Of a DNA stretch of 64,000 nt, positions 48,701 through 63,700 are shown one piece after another. The DNA lies in assembly GCF_902459465.1 (NCBI RefSeq), contig NC_047062.1:16375994-16439993 (forward strand). The letters are read 5' to 3'. Position numbers and translations under genes: made by a program. The stretch's first letter is position 1, and the number at the start of each line of letters is the position of its first letter. The notes under the pieces were generated by a model, which had not been told where the DNA came from, searched no databases, and saw only the letters and a program-made list of their open reading frames with translations. The DNA comes from Asterias rubens (lineage: Eukaryota > Echinodermata > Asteroidea > Forcipulatida > Asteriidae).

Positions 48701-51700
48701 TGTTGATGTTAATGGCCTGAGATATTGGCAGCAGGTCAAAAGGTGAATGAACACCAGCGGAACAAACCTCCTCCATGCATGCAACAGCACAATGTCATGG
48801 TAACTCACAAATAATCTTCGCAACCCCCAAAGCCTACATAAATAAACATTCCTTTATGAGCATGGACATGTAGTTGTAGCTAGGAAGTGAATATGGTGAA
48901 AAAGTCAGTTGACCAGTCCTATGGAACCTATAAATTTTTGATAATCTCTTAAATTTTATTACCTATACTGCCTCATCCAGTTTTATGATCATCTTTTTTT
49001 AAATTTTGTCCATTTTAAAAATATTACTCCTACCAAAAATACAGTTGAGTTACTAATTTCAAGCAACGTATTAGCTTTTGCTGGTATATAAAAAAATTAT
49101 GAATTGCAACAAAAACCACTTAAACAAAACAAAACTGGGTAGATATTTTATACACAATTTCCACCTGTTCAGTATATGTAAAAGTAAAGTCCAATTCAAG
49201 CTTATTCATAATGTCAATGTGAAGGGATATTTGATGTCACAAACTGGCCACGATATTCAATGTTCAATATATTTGTGATGGTTAAGCCTGCATTTCAAAC
49301 TTCACGCAAATGTCAATGTGAAGGGATATTTGATGTCACAAATTCAAGACAAAACATTTCCTTGAGATGGGTTCAGTTCTCGCAAAATGTTAGCTGCATG
49401 GTGTGAAGAGTGTTCTTTCAAGTCAAGAAACTTCTTCACTTCAAAGCAAAACATTAATTTAAAGTACAAAATTACAATTGATAGAAACTAAAGACCAGAA
49501 AACCCTAGCTATTCTGTAATTTAAAAAAATATTTGTACTGTTATGAGCAAGTTCGACAGAGCAAACTTCCATTTTATGAACAATTAACATTGAATTTAAA
49601 TGAATTAAATCATGTGGTAAATTAAATTCAAAGAAATGTGCTGAGAGAAGTGGAATGGGAGTGTAACGATATTCCCCCAAACAAGACCTTCTGTTTCACA
49701 GTATCCCAGTCAAGTAGGCCCACAGCAAAACTTCAGTCAACAAGAGGAACTTCCATTTCACACCGTCTCATTGCCAAGTTGGGGCCAAAAGCATCACTCA
49801 ATACCAATCTAGCCTGCCTCCAAGATGCGACAGATTAACACCTGTTGATGTGACCTCACAAGCAGGTCACGACCCCGATTATTTACAAACCCTGGGCTCA
49901 ATTCAAAACTCTAGGAGTATGTTTACATCTCGGTTACCATGGTAATGGCACGTCTTACACGTAAAATCACATATACAGTTACTTATTTTGTTATATTTTG
50001 TTAAATTCCAATAGTATGACAGTTTCACATGTGCATGTAATGTAGAGTTGTTCAGGAATGAAATAAGCAAAATTCTCTGAAAGATTCTAGACCTAGTCAA
50101 GTTGATTTTTCAATACCAATAGATAAGTTTGTCTCAGCTCCACAAAGAAAGGCCCCAAAATGAAAGTTTATATTGAGTTTAGAGGCATAGCAAAGTAAGG
50201 TATCAATGTATATTCGGTTTGCGGTAACACCGTGTGTATATCTACTTTGCTGTTCAGATGTTGGTAACTTGGACCTGCTTTTTTATTCTACTGCCGAGGA
50301 GTTGAATTCAGAAGAGTAGTTGAATTCAGAATTCAGGGCACTACTTAGTTCTGAAAAGAACTGTCCTGAACTATATTGAGCTAGTGAACCTTTTCAAACT
50401 AAAACTCGCATACCTGGGGCAATATTCTCTCTTGAATCCTTCAAAGCCATGTTAAATACTCATTTACTTCTATGATTTATAAAGCTTTAATAGTTATTAT
50501 AATTTGTATTTATTTGTAGTTATTGTACAGCGCTTTGTAACTTTTGTAAAAGGCGCTCTATAAATATTATTTATTATTATTATTATTATATTTGCAATGT
50601 TTTTCTCTTTTTTTTTCTCAACTGGTAGAGTGATAATCCAGAGGTCTCAGGTTCAAACCCTGCTCCAGTAAATATTTCTTTGTTCAACCCCAAATGAACT
50701 TTATAACAAAACAAAACAAGCTAAAAAAAAAAAAACCTGCTCCAGTAAATATTTCTTTGTTCAACCCCAAATGAACTTTATAACAAAACAAAACAAGCTA
50801 AAAAAAAAACCCTGCTCCAGTAAATATTTCTTTGTTCAACCCCAAATGAACTTTATAACAAAACAAAACAAGCTAAAAAAAACCCCCTGCTCCAGTAAAT
50901 ATTTCTTTGTTCAACCCCAAATGAACTTTATAACAAAACAAAACAAGCTAAAAAAAAAAATAGCACCCTACAGAGATTATCAAAGGGGAATCTTCTCCCA
51001 GATACTGTATTAACAACTCCTGCTTGGAAATTAATAAAGCTGGAAATGAATCCAATATTCAACGGCATACTGTATCACCGCAGGGTCTCAAGGTTTTATC
51101 CTGTCGAAGCTACGGACGAACCCAACGGGTTGGAATTTCACTGCTCTATCGTTCAGATTATAAGATGATATCTTCTGAGGTTATGATTTGACTGTCAGAT
51201 GTGATGTCTCTACACAGGGTGTAATAAATGTCAACATATGCCCTGTCAAGCTGACAAATTAGATTTCAAGATATGACACAGCGATGGTAATGTTGGCAAA
51301 ACATTGACTGCTTACTACTGATCGCTATTCATGACACTGCACCTTCCTTAGCATGGGTTTAAGGTTACATTATTTAAGTTACAAAAAGGAAAACATTAAA
51401 ACATTTTTTTTTTACTTGTCCTCCGGTGTGGTATGTTTACAGTAGCCTCTTGGCAAAACTAAATACTATGGCGATTGAGCATTCACAATATTTTGTCTTT
51501 CAGAAGTTTCACCAATATTATCTTTTTCGAGAAAAAACAATGCTATCTTTGTTTATCTTAATATTGCATATTCCAAATGTAAAATAAATCAATAAAAGTG
51601 AAACAAACAACTGAACACTTCTAGTCAGTACACTTAAGAAAATGTTAATTCCACAAAGAACTATGTAATTCCCAGACACTGTATTATTCATGTTGAATTT

Positions 51701-54700
51701 GATAGATAGAAACCTTGTGTACTCAGCGGTCATAATGACATTTTAATGTCAAATAAATGAGATTCATTAACCTGTGAAGTTTATGACTTTATTCTGACTT
51801 ATTTTATTAACTGACAGTGCATTATTACCTTACACGGCAACTACCAAGTTAAAATAATAAAAACCTATCCCGCATGCTCAAGGCCAAAAAGGCTTTGCAG
51901 TCACATAAACTTGGGTTTGACTGCACAAAAATCAGGTAATGGTATTTTCCACAAATGAAGATGAAGCCCCATGAATATGCAGAGTGTCAATAAGTAGAGA
52001 AAGAGAAAGGCTCTGCCATCAGAGTCAAAACATTAGGCCATGATAAACTTTTTGGGCAGGTTTAAAATTCTCCACAGATGAAATCTTTCATCAGTATTGA
52101 GTGGTCATATTCCCAGTGTTCTCCCTTAGCTATTGTCAGCTGGCCAAATGCTAACCCGGCGTACCAGTCAAAATTCTCTCAAATATTGACTAGTGGGAGA
52201 AACTAGCAGACTAAAAAAACAATAAGCTCACTGGTCCCGCTAGTTAGTCACTGTAAACATTAAGGGTAAACCCGTAAGTCCGATCATGATTCGTGCGAAT
52301 GCGATGTGAATTTTTACATCACAGCTCTGTTTTCACAGCGAATGTTACAGCTCAACTCTTCCGAATTGTTTGTTGCGAATTTGTGATGCTGAAATTGGCG
52401 TCGCATTCGCATTTGCATTTCGGGCAGCATGAACCGGGCTTAATTCCCCTATTTGAAAAAAGAAGAGAAACTGGACAAATTGAACTTACCTGGCACTGTG
52501 AAGGTCCATGAGATGATCCCAGCGGTCAGTCAACTTGGCTAACTTATACTCGATATCACTGGCTCTAGCTTCATTGCTAGCTACAATCAGACGCTTCCCA
52601 AACTCCAACAGTTGGTTCTTGCTCAACTCGGCTGAGTCTATCTCCTCTTGGTAGGCCTGGTGGTCAAGAAAAACAGTCAGACATTGAATTATAATTCGGT
52701 TGCTTTTTTTTGGCCCTATACATATATGAAATATATAAGTAAAATAAATTTAACAAACTTACAAAGAAAACCGGAGAATACGATTTGACCTCTGTTACCA
52801 GTTATTTTGTTAACAATTTTAATTTCTTAAAATAATTTTTGTCATTAAACATACGTGTAATATTGTCACACAAATTCAGGCAGAATTTGCAAATGGGGTT
52901 TCTAAAAAATAAGTTTTCAATTTGTTTTAATGTTTATTTTAACAAAGTATTTGTATTATATAAAAGTTGAAGTTATATTTTTTTTTACAATTTGCTATGG
53001 GTAGTTATCTGTTCAAGAGTTTGTATCAATTGAATTTACCAGGACAATTTCATTTTGTAGAAAATAATTTTCCATTCAAGTATTTTCTTGTTTTTGATAA
53101 ACGCAAGACTTGCAGTTTATTCAGCCACAAATTGAAAACTAATCTATGAGAGAAGTTGTTCACTGTAGAAGCACGCACTTCACAAGCCATCTTACTATAC
53201 TTGAGTGAGATTTGACTCCATACTGGAAGTAATATTCAATCAATACATTCACCTTCAAGGTGCTGTAACGGAAGGCCATTACGCCAGAAATTATACAAGA
53301 TTATAAGAGAGTTTAAATTATTAATGGGAAGTACTACACAATGAAGGACTTAATTATCGAGTCTCTATCGTTGATAGGAAATATTGTATGGAGCTTAATA
53401 CCACTTCAAATGTCAACTTGCATTTGTCATCATGCTAATATTGATGTTTGTTTTATTTTTCAATAATTAGAAGAATGTGGAAATTACTTGGTGGCAGAGT
53501 CTGTAGCAACAAATAGTCAAACATGGGTATGATGCTTACTTAAAGACACAATGTATCTCAACATGTACATAAAATAACAAACCTGTGAAAATTTGAGCTC
53601 AATTGGTTGTCAAAATTGCTAGATAATAATGAAAGAAAAAAACAACCTTGTCACACAAGCTCAATTGGTTGTCAAAGTTGCTAGATAATAATGAAGGAAA
53701 AAACAACAACTTTGTAACACACATCGGTGTATGGGTAAAAACCAAAAATTAAATGCAAGTTTAACATCTATTATATCGTTGCGGTACCCGCTGCCAACAC
53801 ATAGGATTTCGAACTGCCTCTAGCTGCCGGGCAACCTCGGTAGTCTAGTTGGTAAGACACTGCTCTAGAATTGCAAGGGTTGTGGGTTCGAATCCCACCC
53901 GAATAACATGCCTGGGAAAGTACTGAGTATACAGTGCTAACACACATTGGTGTATGGGTAAAAACCAAAAATTAATATTGTCACACGAAGTTGTGTGCTT
54001 TCGGATGCTTGATTTTGAGACCTCAAATTCTAAATCAGAGGTCTCAAAATCAAATTCAAGGAAAATTACTTCTTTCTCGAAAACTACGTCAGGTCAGAGG
54101 GAGCCGTTTCTCACAATGTTTTATACTATCAACCTCTCCCCATTACTCATTCCCAAGTAAGGTTTTATTTTAAAAATTATTTTGATTAATTACCGATAGT
54201 GTCCACTGCCTTTAAAGTATAAATTGACCAAAGAATGATTTTTCCTTATATCATTCAGACTACCTTTCTTGTGGTTTTTGGAACCGTTTGATCGTTAAAA
54301 CCCTATATATTTCTCAGATTGAAATGTTTTTGAATCCTTAGAAGAGAATCGTTTATCAAAATTGTATTATCAACAGCTGCAGTGCTTCTTACTAAGGAAG
54401 TTTTTATGGTAATTGATTTTTTGAGTAATAACCAAAGGTATACCCTCCCTTTAAAAGCATCTCAATAAATATTGGTTTTCAAGTTTTTGTTTTTAGATCC
54501 AACAAAAACTAATCAAAAAAGCGGATCACTACAAACAATCTTCACAAATTTTTTAATAAATAACAGCAAATCCAAACAACCTGATAGAATTAAATCTCTT
54601 CAAGATTAAACCATGGTTAAACCATTACTGACAATGCAATGACTTTTAGACTCTCCACCAGGAGGTAGGGGCCCTTATTTAATAGCTCCCTCAGTGCTGT

Positions 54701-57700
54701 GTCCACCCAAAGAGAAAGGACCACAATCCACCTATACCCACTACCTACTCCCAATCGTCTTAAATCATCTTCAACATCTCATTTCAACCTTCCATCAAAT
54801 TAAAAGGGGGTTGGAGCCGTAATAGAAAGTGATGCAACTGAACTTTAATAGGTTAGAATGAAAGGTATTTCTTGGATTTATTTCAAAATAAGATTATAGT
54901 TACAATCATATGTAAAAAAAATTAAACAAATAAAAAACAAAAACATTGATGACCTGTAGGCCATTAACACCAAGTAACCAGGCCCTAATAATAATAAACA
55001 TTCAAATCATTGAGATCTAGTACCCTGACTAAACAATCAGCAATATGCTTCTCGGTCATCGACATTTTCCACAGTTTTACTCACATACATGTATGTTGAA
55101 GAAACTGCTTCATTCCAAATACCATCCTGCACTTAATATGACCATCTATACTCATGAACGTACCACTGTTTAGATTGTCAACGTTTAAGCACGGCATCAG
55201 TTGACCCACATTTTGTTGAATGTAACACTGAATCAACAACCAAGCAAAGTTTCAAGAGAACTTCAACTGCAAGAGATAAGTTTTGACCTGAACTCCCGAA
55301 CAAAAGTCCATCGCCATTATTTCACAGGGGTTCCACAAATAAAGATATGTCAGCTCGTGTTTTTAGTGAGTGGGAAATTTGTGCCAGAATATGTAATTTG
55401 GTTTGCAGCAGTCAGTCTGTGTTTATATGAGCATAACAGCTATCTATGAAATGATGCATGGCAGTTTTAATGCATAATCTGCTTACACATGTAGGTAGAG
55501 AGTGGTCAGATACATAAATTAGGGATCAGGGCAAAAAATGACTAAACATACGGGTTCTGCTTCAATCAAGGCCAGCTGGGTGGGTCATCTAAAAAATGTA
55601 TATCTGAATTTTGGTTTAACTAAAAACTAAAAAATTTAGATGAACACAAACATCATCCTGGAGTTACTTTTCTACTTCTTGTATGCCATATTTGTTTAAA
55701 AAAAGTCTTTATCCAGTTTATCATTCACAAACTGCATCTTTTTTCCAGATTAAAACAATTATTTCCTTACTTTTGCTACAAGTTTTTTATTGAGCAAAAT
55801 ATGTGATTCCTTTTTAAACTGTTCTTTATAGCATGAGGAAAGAACACAATGACTGGTACAAAATCTCAGTCCTGATACTGCACAGAGGCTATGGAGGGAT
55901 TTGGCTTCATGCCCCAGTCATAATTGCCTCAGTGCCCTTCGAAACATGTAGTAGACATTTACATTGCCCTCGTGATGCACTTTACCAAGGAATAACTTAC
56001 TTGCCTTTACAACAACAACGAAACATCCCCTTATCGAGCATGAACTGCAGTTATTTTCCTGCCACCACAGTTTGATTTAAAGGCAGTGGACATTATTGGT
56101 AATTGTCAAAGACTAGCCTTCACAGTTGATGTATCTCAACATATGCATAAAATAACAAACCTGTGAAAATTTGAGCTCAATCGGTCATCTAACTTGCGAG
56201 ATAATAATGAAAGAAAAAAACACTCTTGTCACACGAAGTTGTGTGCGTTTAGATGGTTGATTTCGAGACCTCAAGTTCTAAATCTGAGGTCTTGAAATCA
56301 AATTTGTGGAAAATTACTTCTTTCTCAAAAACTATGGCACTTCAGAGGGAGCCGTTTCTCACAATGTTTAATACTATCAACCTCTCCCCATTACTCGTCA
56401 ACAAGTAAGGTTTTATGGTAATAATTATTTTGAGTAATTACCAATAGTGTCCACTGCCTTTAACTTTGAAACATTTGGACTTTGATTTTGAGAGGAATCT
56501 AAAAAAAACAGATTAGCAGGGTTGGAAGATAGCAGTAAAAAAAAAAACATAAACAAAGAAGAGTTTTAACAAACAAGTTAATGCAGGTTGTATTCACTGT
56601 GTGGAAGACACTTCGCACCTACTGATGTGAACTATAAATACTTGGCATCATCTCAGACACTTACCCCATCAAGACATGACTCCTTGAATCAAACGCACCA
56701 CAAGTATACTCCATTCCTTTAATTAATCAACGACCCCTTCCACCAAGACAAAAATACTCAAAATGGCTGCCCTAGCGTACATCTTGAAGTGGTGTACCTA
56801 CGCATATTACTGAGCCAGTTACCTCACTCCGATCCCGGGCAGCAACAGCAACAGAACTAAGTACATGCACAGGAAATTCAATCTCCTATTGATGCTTAAC
56901 AGGCCTAAAGGGAATGCCAGCACAAAGCTCTAGTCACACTCCCTGCATGGTCAAAGACGCATGGGTGCTGTGTGAGTGTTGGGAGATTTCTATTTACTGT
57001 GTTTGATAAAGTTGTACCCTTTGGGTAAACACGTTGAGAATGTATATTGATCCCCCATCAGGGATACCCAAGTGAAGATGAACTATTTAGATTCCAAAGT
57101 TCTATTTATTGACAGGAATTGGGACACAGGTTGAAGGTTTGTTGACAAACACTTGGAATCTAACTTTGTTGCTTTAAACTTTGCTGCCCAACAGAAGGGT
57201 TTGTTTTACTGTAAAGTGCCAATCATCTTTCATTCACACTTGTTTACTGCACTTTCTCAAACATTTATACAAAATACAGTGTTTTGAATTTTTGTTTAGC
57301 TGTTCATTTCTATTCACTAGACTGCTTCCTGTCTATGTTGTGTTGTACCTTAGCCTTCGAGAAAGACTCTGACTTTCTGGCCACCAACAAAAAATATAAC
57401 ATTAGTTAACTAAATCAGTGACCCAACTTCCAAAGTCTAAAGAACTAAAACAAAAATCACCATACAAAATGGAATAAAATTGTACACTTTTAGCTAGTCC
57501 CCTAAAGTGTGGGGGGGGGGGGGTGGATAGAGAAACAAGGGTGAAACCCATGTAAATAATTACTCACATAAACGCAGCATGACAGAAATCCTAGCCAGTG
57601 GCAAAAACTGCCCGTACTTTAGTTATTTTGTGATCGTCTAGAATTTTAAGTGTAAAAAGACCTTGTGCATACACACACAATCAAAATAAATCATCTACAA

Positions 57701-60700
57701 AGGCCTAAACCAACCAGATCGGTATTCCAAAAAAATACTATTTGAGAAAAATAACAATGAAAGTGAAAGGGTCAAACCAGATTTTGTGTTCACTATTGAT
57801 TACTTGTAACGCCTTGCTTGAGCCAACAATGTACACTTATTGTTCCACTGAAATGTGTGGTTTGAGAATTAAAATGGTACGCGAGTGTAATGTTGCAGCT
57901 TATACGGATTTGAAAGTGACCCCCAAGGGTGGTACTTGAGAAGGAATGAGTGATCAGTAAAAAATTGTAAATGTCATGGGTGAATGAGCCATCTCCGTTT
58001 GTACCTCCAAATTGCATCTTGATGGATGGATTAATTCCTATCTAAAATGACATGCTTACAATCCCCTTCAATAAAATGTTTTGTTTTGCTTCTTAAAAGA
58101 TTCACCTAGTAAGGTGAGTAAGGAAATAAATTTTTGAAGATTACAAGAAGTGGGAAATAACTACTATCATTAATTGGGGAAAAAAATCAACCTGGTTGAA
58201 AGAAATTTTAAAATGTCTGTTTGCAAAACAGAAATTAAGTGATACATTTAAAAAAACAATAAGAGGAAGTTAACAAAAAAAATGTTTGAGTCACTAAGAA
58301 ACGCAATTTTCTTCCCCACCCCCTAGAAAATTAGTTAAGATGAAACGTTTCAGAGCCAATTTGTATTGAACACTGATGGTTGAAACTCTTAATAAGTGCT
58401 CTGACTATGAGACTATTTATAAAAACAACCACTTATTTTTCAAGTTTTGGCCTGAAAGCTTACTAATTATGAAGTTTATACTAGAATCATTTCTTTCTGT
58501 TAAGTTTTTCCCTCTGAATTGAGGGAAGTACCTTTCATATGAACAGTGAAGATTTGTGCACAAAACTCAAGTAAATGTATTATAAGTAAACAATTTGGAA
58601 ACCCAGAGTTTAAATTTCCAGCAAACTTGGACGCCCTTTTATTAAATCATTTTAAAGTTTCAAGATCTACATGTACAGTAAGCCCACCGTAAATTGGATA
58701 TCAAATACCACCCATACCTGTGAATTGAACCATGACAATACAAACTGAGTCCACTGTCCACTGGACAATGAATGGTCCCAACCCAGTCATGGCTGAGAAA
58801 ATAGTTCAGCATAGTAGAATTTTATCAAAGCAGAATGACAATTTAGTAATTGTAAGTTTGAGGCTGGATATTTGTTAGTCAGTCTGATAACCTCTTCATA
58901 TACGAGAAAATCACCTCAGACACGTCCAAAGAGAATGAATACATACATATTTTTTATATTTTTGTATAAATGGTTTTCCGAACGAGGGAACTGGGCAAAG
59001 CTCTGTCGTATTCAAACAATAATTTAATGCCTAAGATTTTCAGCAGCACAAATCAAGAAATGATATTCAGTAACTAGTCGACAATCCCTACAAGTCGAAG
59101 TGAAATCAAGGGCTAAACCCTGGAATCCAATATGTCACAATTGATACTTTCAAAGTCGCAACTTGTAAAAAAGTATCTGGCCTGATACCTCACAGAGGCA
59201 ATTGGCCCCATGCCCCTTGGTGCCCCTTGTAATGACAAGCAGAAAGATCCAAGTCTCCCATAAAAACTTCTTAAATTCTCCCCAAACATACATGAGCATC
59301 TATACAATTAACACCTCACACAAGTATTCCTAAAGGGCAAGAATATTTGAATGACTGTAAACAAAAAAATTAAACATCTTCTTCTAAAACTAAAAAAACA
59401 CATATAAATCCAGCTCACCTCAGTTAACTTCAACAGCAGATCTTCAATGCTGTGCTCACCATTCTGTGCAATTTTCACCTCCATCTGCGTCAGCCAATCA
59501 CAAAACTCCTTGTATCTCTCCGTGAACACTAACCACTCACTAAGCCTGTCCGTGATTAGTCGACGGCGTTGCCGGGTCTGATGGTGGATCTCATCCCACT
59601 GTTTAGTGAGTAGCGCGATGCGCTCGCTCAGAACAGCCATGTCGTCTGGACTGACAGTCGGCTGAAGGTCACACTCATGTTGTCTGAGTTTATCCAACTT
59701 ACTACTCGTAGCGTCAAACGAGTTCTCAATCTCTTTACACTTCTCTAATCCCTTTTGGAGCTCTTCGTAATCCTGGGGTAAAGGTTGATTCAAGACCTTC
59801 CGGTTCGTCCGCAACCAACAGTGCATCTCGTCCATCAGCTGATCGCTGTCTTCCCACTGACCAATGATTCCTTCAAGATATTGAGTGTTCTTCCGCAGAC
59901 CGGTGGTCACTTGGTGCCAGTTCTTCTGCACGCTGGTGAGTTCTGATTTGAGTTGTTCAGCAGCTGGACGGGCTGAGTTTCTCAGGAGGGATTTACCGGC
60001 ATCGTTCAATGAGAGGTAGTGTGTTTCTTGGAACTCAACTGACTTCAAAGTACCCTGTAAAAACAAGAAAATAATGCATGATATTAAATAAACAGTTTTT
60101 GTACAGCTCCGACAGCCCCAAACAGTTCGAGCAAAAAACAAATTAAATGTATCATGAGCACCAAAAACGAATTACAACTTTTTTTCTTTTTTTCCCCTTA
60201 CCTTGTAGTAAGCAAACTTTTCCTGAAGAGAAAACCCTAATCCGATACAATGTATTGCTACACAATGTGATACCATTACTGCATCTTATTCAACAAACTG
60301 CAGTTAGACAGTATAAACACACACTAATTAACGTTAAAACAATTTAAAATTAATACTAATGTTTTTCTTCTTTTGGTCAAACTGTCTCTACACTTCTGGA
60401 AAGTATGTTAGCTTTGAAAAAAAGTGTGAAATCAAAATTACAAACGAGTTATCATTGTTTCCCGATGGTCTACTGGCCGCAGACCAGTGGGGCAGCCGTG
60501 TAAATATGACAGGGCTGGGGCATCACATTGTTAAGCAGCCCCATAAATATTGGCCCCAGGTATTTAAAAGTAGATTCTTAATTGAAGCTTCAATGTCAAA
60601 GATAAAGAAGTAAATGGTGAGATTACCTTTGCCTGGTCAGCAAGGCTCCTGATTCTCTGGAGTGGAGCGGTCGTGATCTCGTAGGTTCTTACTTCTTCTT

Positions 60701-63700
60701 CTATCTCGTCGAACCATTCTTGCATCTTATTCAACATCTGATGATATGACTGCCACTCTCTATTAAACAAATCACATTCAAACTCAATTAATCAATCAAT
60801 AAATGTTCAAGCAACCACATGAACTTTGGCTGTTCATATAAACCAAGTGGCATTTAAAAAAAAATGTGTAAATAAGTTTTAGATGCTCTATTTCCTACAT
60901 TTGTAACAAAGATTTGTTCAAATGGTTTCTGTCACTAGTTTACACAAAAACCACAAAGTAAGTATGAAATCTGGCTTTTCGCTACATTTGTCAACAAAAA
61001 ACATTATTAACACAAAACTGTTTGGAACCAAGATGTTTTGTAAATGGTTTCTGTCGTTAAAAAACTCTGGAGCATAAATTCTGGAGCATGTGAATGCCAT
61101 TTAAGTTAAAATCTTCTGTCAAAGTTTCTTTTTTCTCTTTTCGTATACACCCTATAATATTTTTCATCCCCGATGCAAAAGTTCCATCTATTAAATCTTC
61201 AATTTGTCTTTAGAAACTGGCTTTTTATGACGACAGTCAGAGAAACTTTACCTGATGTTTTTCTCAATATCGTCTTTCTTAACGGCGGTCCTTCGGATCA
61301 CACTCTGCCACTGCTCACTCAGCTGATCCAGTTGATGTTTGAACTCCTCCGGGTCATCCAGGTCTCCTTCCTGTACCATCCGCTGACCGTCGTTGATGAT
61401 CGAGAACAAGATTTGCTGACGGTTGAAGATATCAGATTCAAATAGCTGCAGACAAGATTAATATACATGTAGGTCATTAAATTTTAGATTTCATTCTTTG
61501 GTTTAAGGTAGAAATTCTGCATTGCTTTTCATAACCAAAAGAAAAACTCATCTTAGAACAGAAACACAAATCCATCAATATATTAAATTACATTTTGGGG
61601 TTGAACAATGATTTGACTAGAGTGGGATTCGAACCAACGACCTCCGGATTAACGTGACTAGAGTGGGATTTGAACCAACGACCTCCGGATTAACGTGCTG
61701 GAGGTCGTTGGTTCGAATCCCACTCTAGTCAGTTCTTTGTTCAACCCCAAAAATCATTTCAAAATTTACCCAGTCAGTTTCCCTTGTGGTTTATATTGGT
61801 ATATTAAATTACAGTATTAAAAATTGACTTGAGGCATTTTTTTACTTTTTTTTTTTACTTCTTATTTTTTTCGCAGCATGTTATTTGATAACACATGTAA
61901 GAATTTATTAATTGGTAATTAGATATCCAAACTAAGAGCAGCGGTCGGCATTCGGATGGCAACCCAAGGAATATTTCAGGCAATTGACCGTGACCCGCTC
62001 ATCAATCAATGATGACCCCTTCCCAATCTATGCTGCCCCTTCCCAGGTTGTATCGTAATATGGCTTCTACAGGTTGAATGGCTTCTACAGGTTGAATGGC
62101 TTCTGACAGGCACCCCCCCCCCCCGAACAATGATTGACAAATAAGGGAGACTGCAAACATAAGGACTAGATAGCTCAGTTGGTAGATCTCACTATAGTCA
62201 ATGTTGCCTTTGTTCAACCCAAAACTAGCTTTGTTTATACAAATATTTTCTTGAGAGCAATGTATTGCTACCTCGTAAACCTTTTGTTGATCTTGCAGCT
62301 CCGAGAAGCTGCCTGCAATCACCACAGCCAGGTTCTTCTCTGTCTCCTCAATGAAGTTACTCCATGAGGTGCACTTCTGGGCAAAGCTCTGCTGCTGGAG
62401 CAAGACTCCTTGAAGACGACGGAACTTCTCACAAACCCGCCCAAAGAGGGCGTTCCATTTGTTGTTGACGAGGCAGAGGCCTGCCGCGTTAGGACGGTTG
62501 AGACTTAGCCGGTAGCCCATCTCATTCAATGAGTTGAGCTCCGACTGGCGCCCACTGAATGCAACCATCGACTCCTGCAAGAAGAAATCAAAGATTAACC
62601 AATTTTAAAGGTATACTTTTAAACAAACTTATAATCATGTAGTTTAAACTTTTTCTAAGTCTTGACAGAAATATATTTTCCGGGAACACATTTGATTTGA
62701 GAAAGTAAAAACAGGTTATGCGATTTGTTTTGTTCTCAAGCCAAGCTGCTTAAAGGCAAAGTATTGCCTTTTGGTGTTAATTTGAACACACATTCTGAGA
62801 AACGTTTCATGCAGAAATGTTTCTCATATGGTTATGGTTTTCAATGCCCCTCTGTAAAACCACATTTCTTTGAAGATAATTGTTTCTCAAGGTGTTACAC
62901 ATTATCAACAGCTGCAGTGATTCTTACCAAGTTTTCATGGTCATCATTTTACCAAAGATATACCCTTCTTTTCTATCCTTGGAAATAGATTTATTTGGAA
63001 ATAATAATGAATCTCAAAACACGAGGAAAAATTGCTGCATTGAAACAGAACCCAGAGGAGAATCCTGTTTGTAGTTATCTTTGTGCATCTACTTTTAGGC
63101 AATTTCAATGCCCTGATTTTATCTGTACAGCATATTTCACAGACGGTGCGCACCCAGACGACAGATCGCAGCAGTCTCAACATTCTATTTTCATTCTCTC
63201 ACCTTAAGTTGCGTCATGCGATCTCGAATGGACTTCTCATCTGAGGACTGATTTGGATCATCCATATTGATAACATCAGTGGTATCTTCAAGCCAGACAA
63301 GCATCTTCTGTGTCCTCTCTCTGAACTGCTTCTGCATCTTCAGATCTGCCTCTTGCATCTTGATGAAACGTCGGAGCGACTTGCAGAGGCTCTCTTGTTT
63401 CTGTGTACGGGAGGAAATATTGGTTGTCATGATTAATTGCCTAACCAGTGTGGAAAAGATGTTGACAGCCATTTAAAATATGCCATCTAGCTTATGTACT
63501 AGACCTTATTCCACAGCGCAGCACTTAAAACACACAACAAGCAACAACAGAGAAAAATATAATTCAAAGATACAAATTATAAAGTGAACATTGTATATTG
63601 CACATGAAGCAAACATTTTGACTTAAAAAATGGTGCACTTTGTAAGCTCACAAAATAAAAGGAAAAACCACTAAATTTCAAGGAATATATGTGTGTATCA

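Larger units (their letters stand above)
43710..52489. other. 8.8-kb SYNE1 intron
   Basis: No exon is supported. It holds, in order, the 73-bp hairpin element (46658-46730), an inverted-repeat element (46755-47166), a 15-bp tandem repeat (47997-48060), an inverted-repeat fragment (50218-50400), a SINE-derived tandem array (50620-50962) and a GGCCAAATGCTA repeat (about 52110-52250, also seen at 19165-19275). The rest is AT-rich sequence in which I see nothing specific. Confidence 0.6.
52657..59418. other. 6.8-kb SYNE1 intron
   Basis: No exon seen. It carries composite repeats at 53540-54214, a second TTAA-bounded repeat at about 54211-54455, dispersed GGTGCCC repeats (55870-56000, 59170-59245) and a full family A MITE (56077-56463). 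A run of G at 57517-57530 is a simple repeat. Confidence 0.6.

Noticed and set aside
50771-51013. Open frame with three repeats of [16 protein letters not shown] residues
   Set aside because: Translation of the SINE-tail tandem array; frame survives only through unit length.
53833-53905. tRNA gene (also 19934-20005 and the minus strand near 42230-42300)
   Set aside because: The D- and T-arms are good but the anticodon arm and acceptor stem do not pair fully, and the sequence belongs to a dispersed repeat; I call it tRNA-like only.
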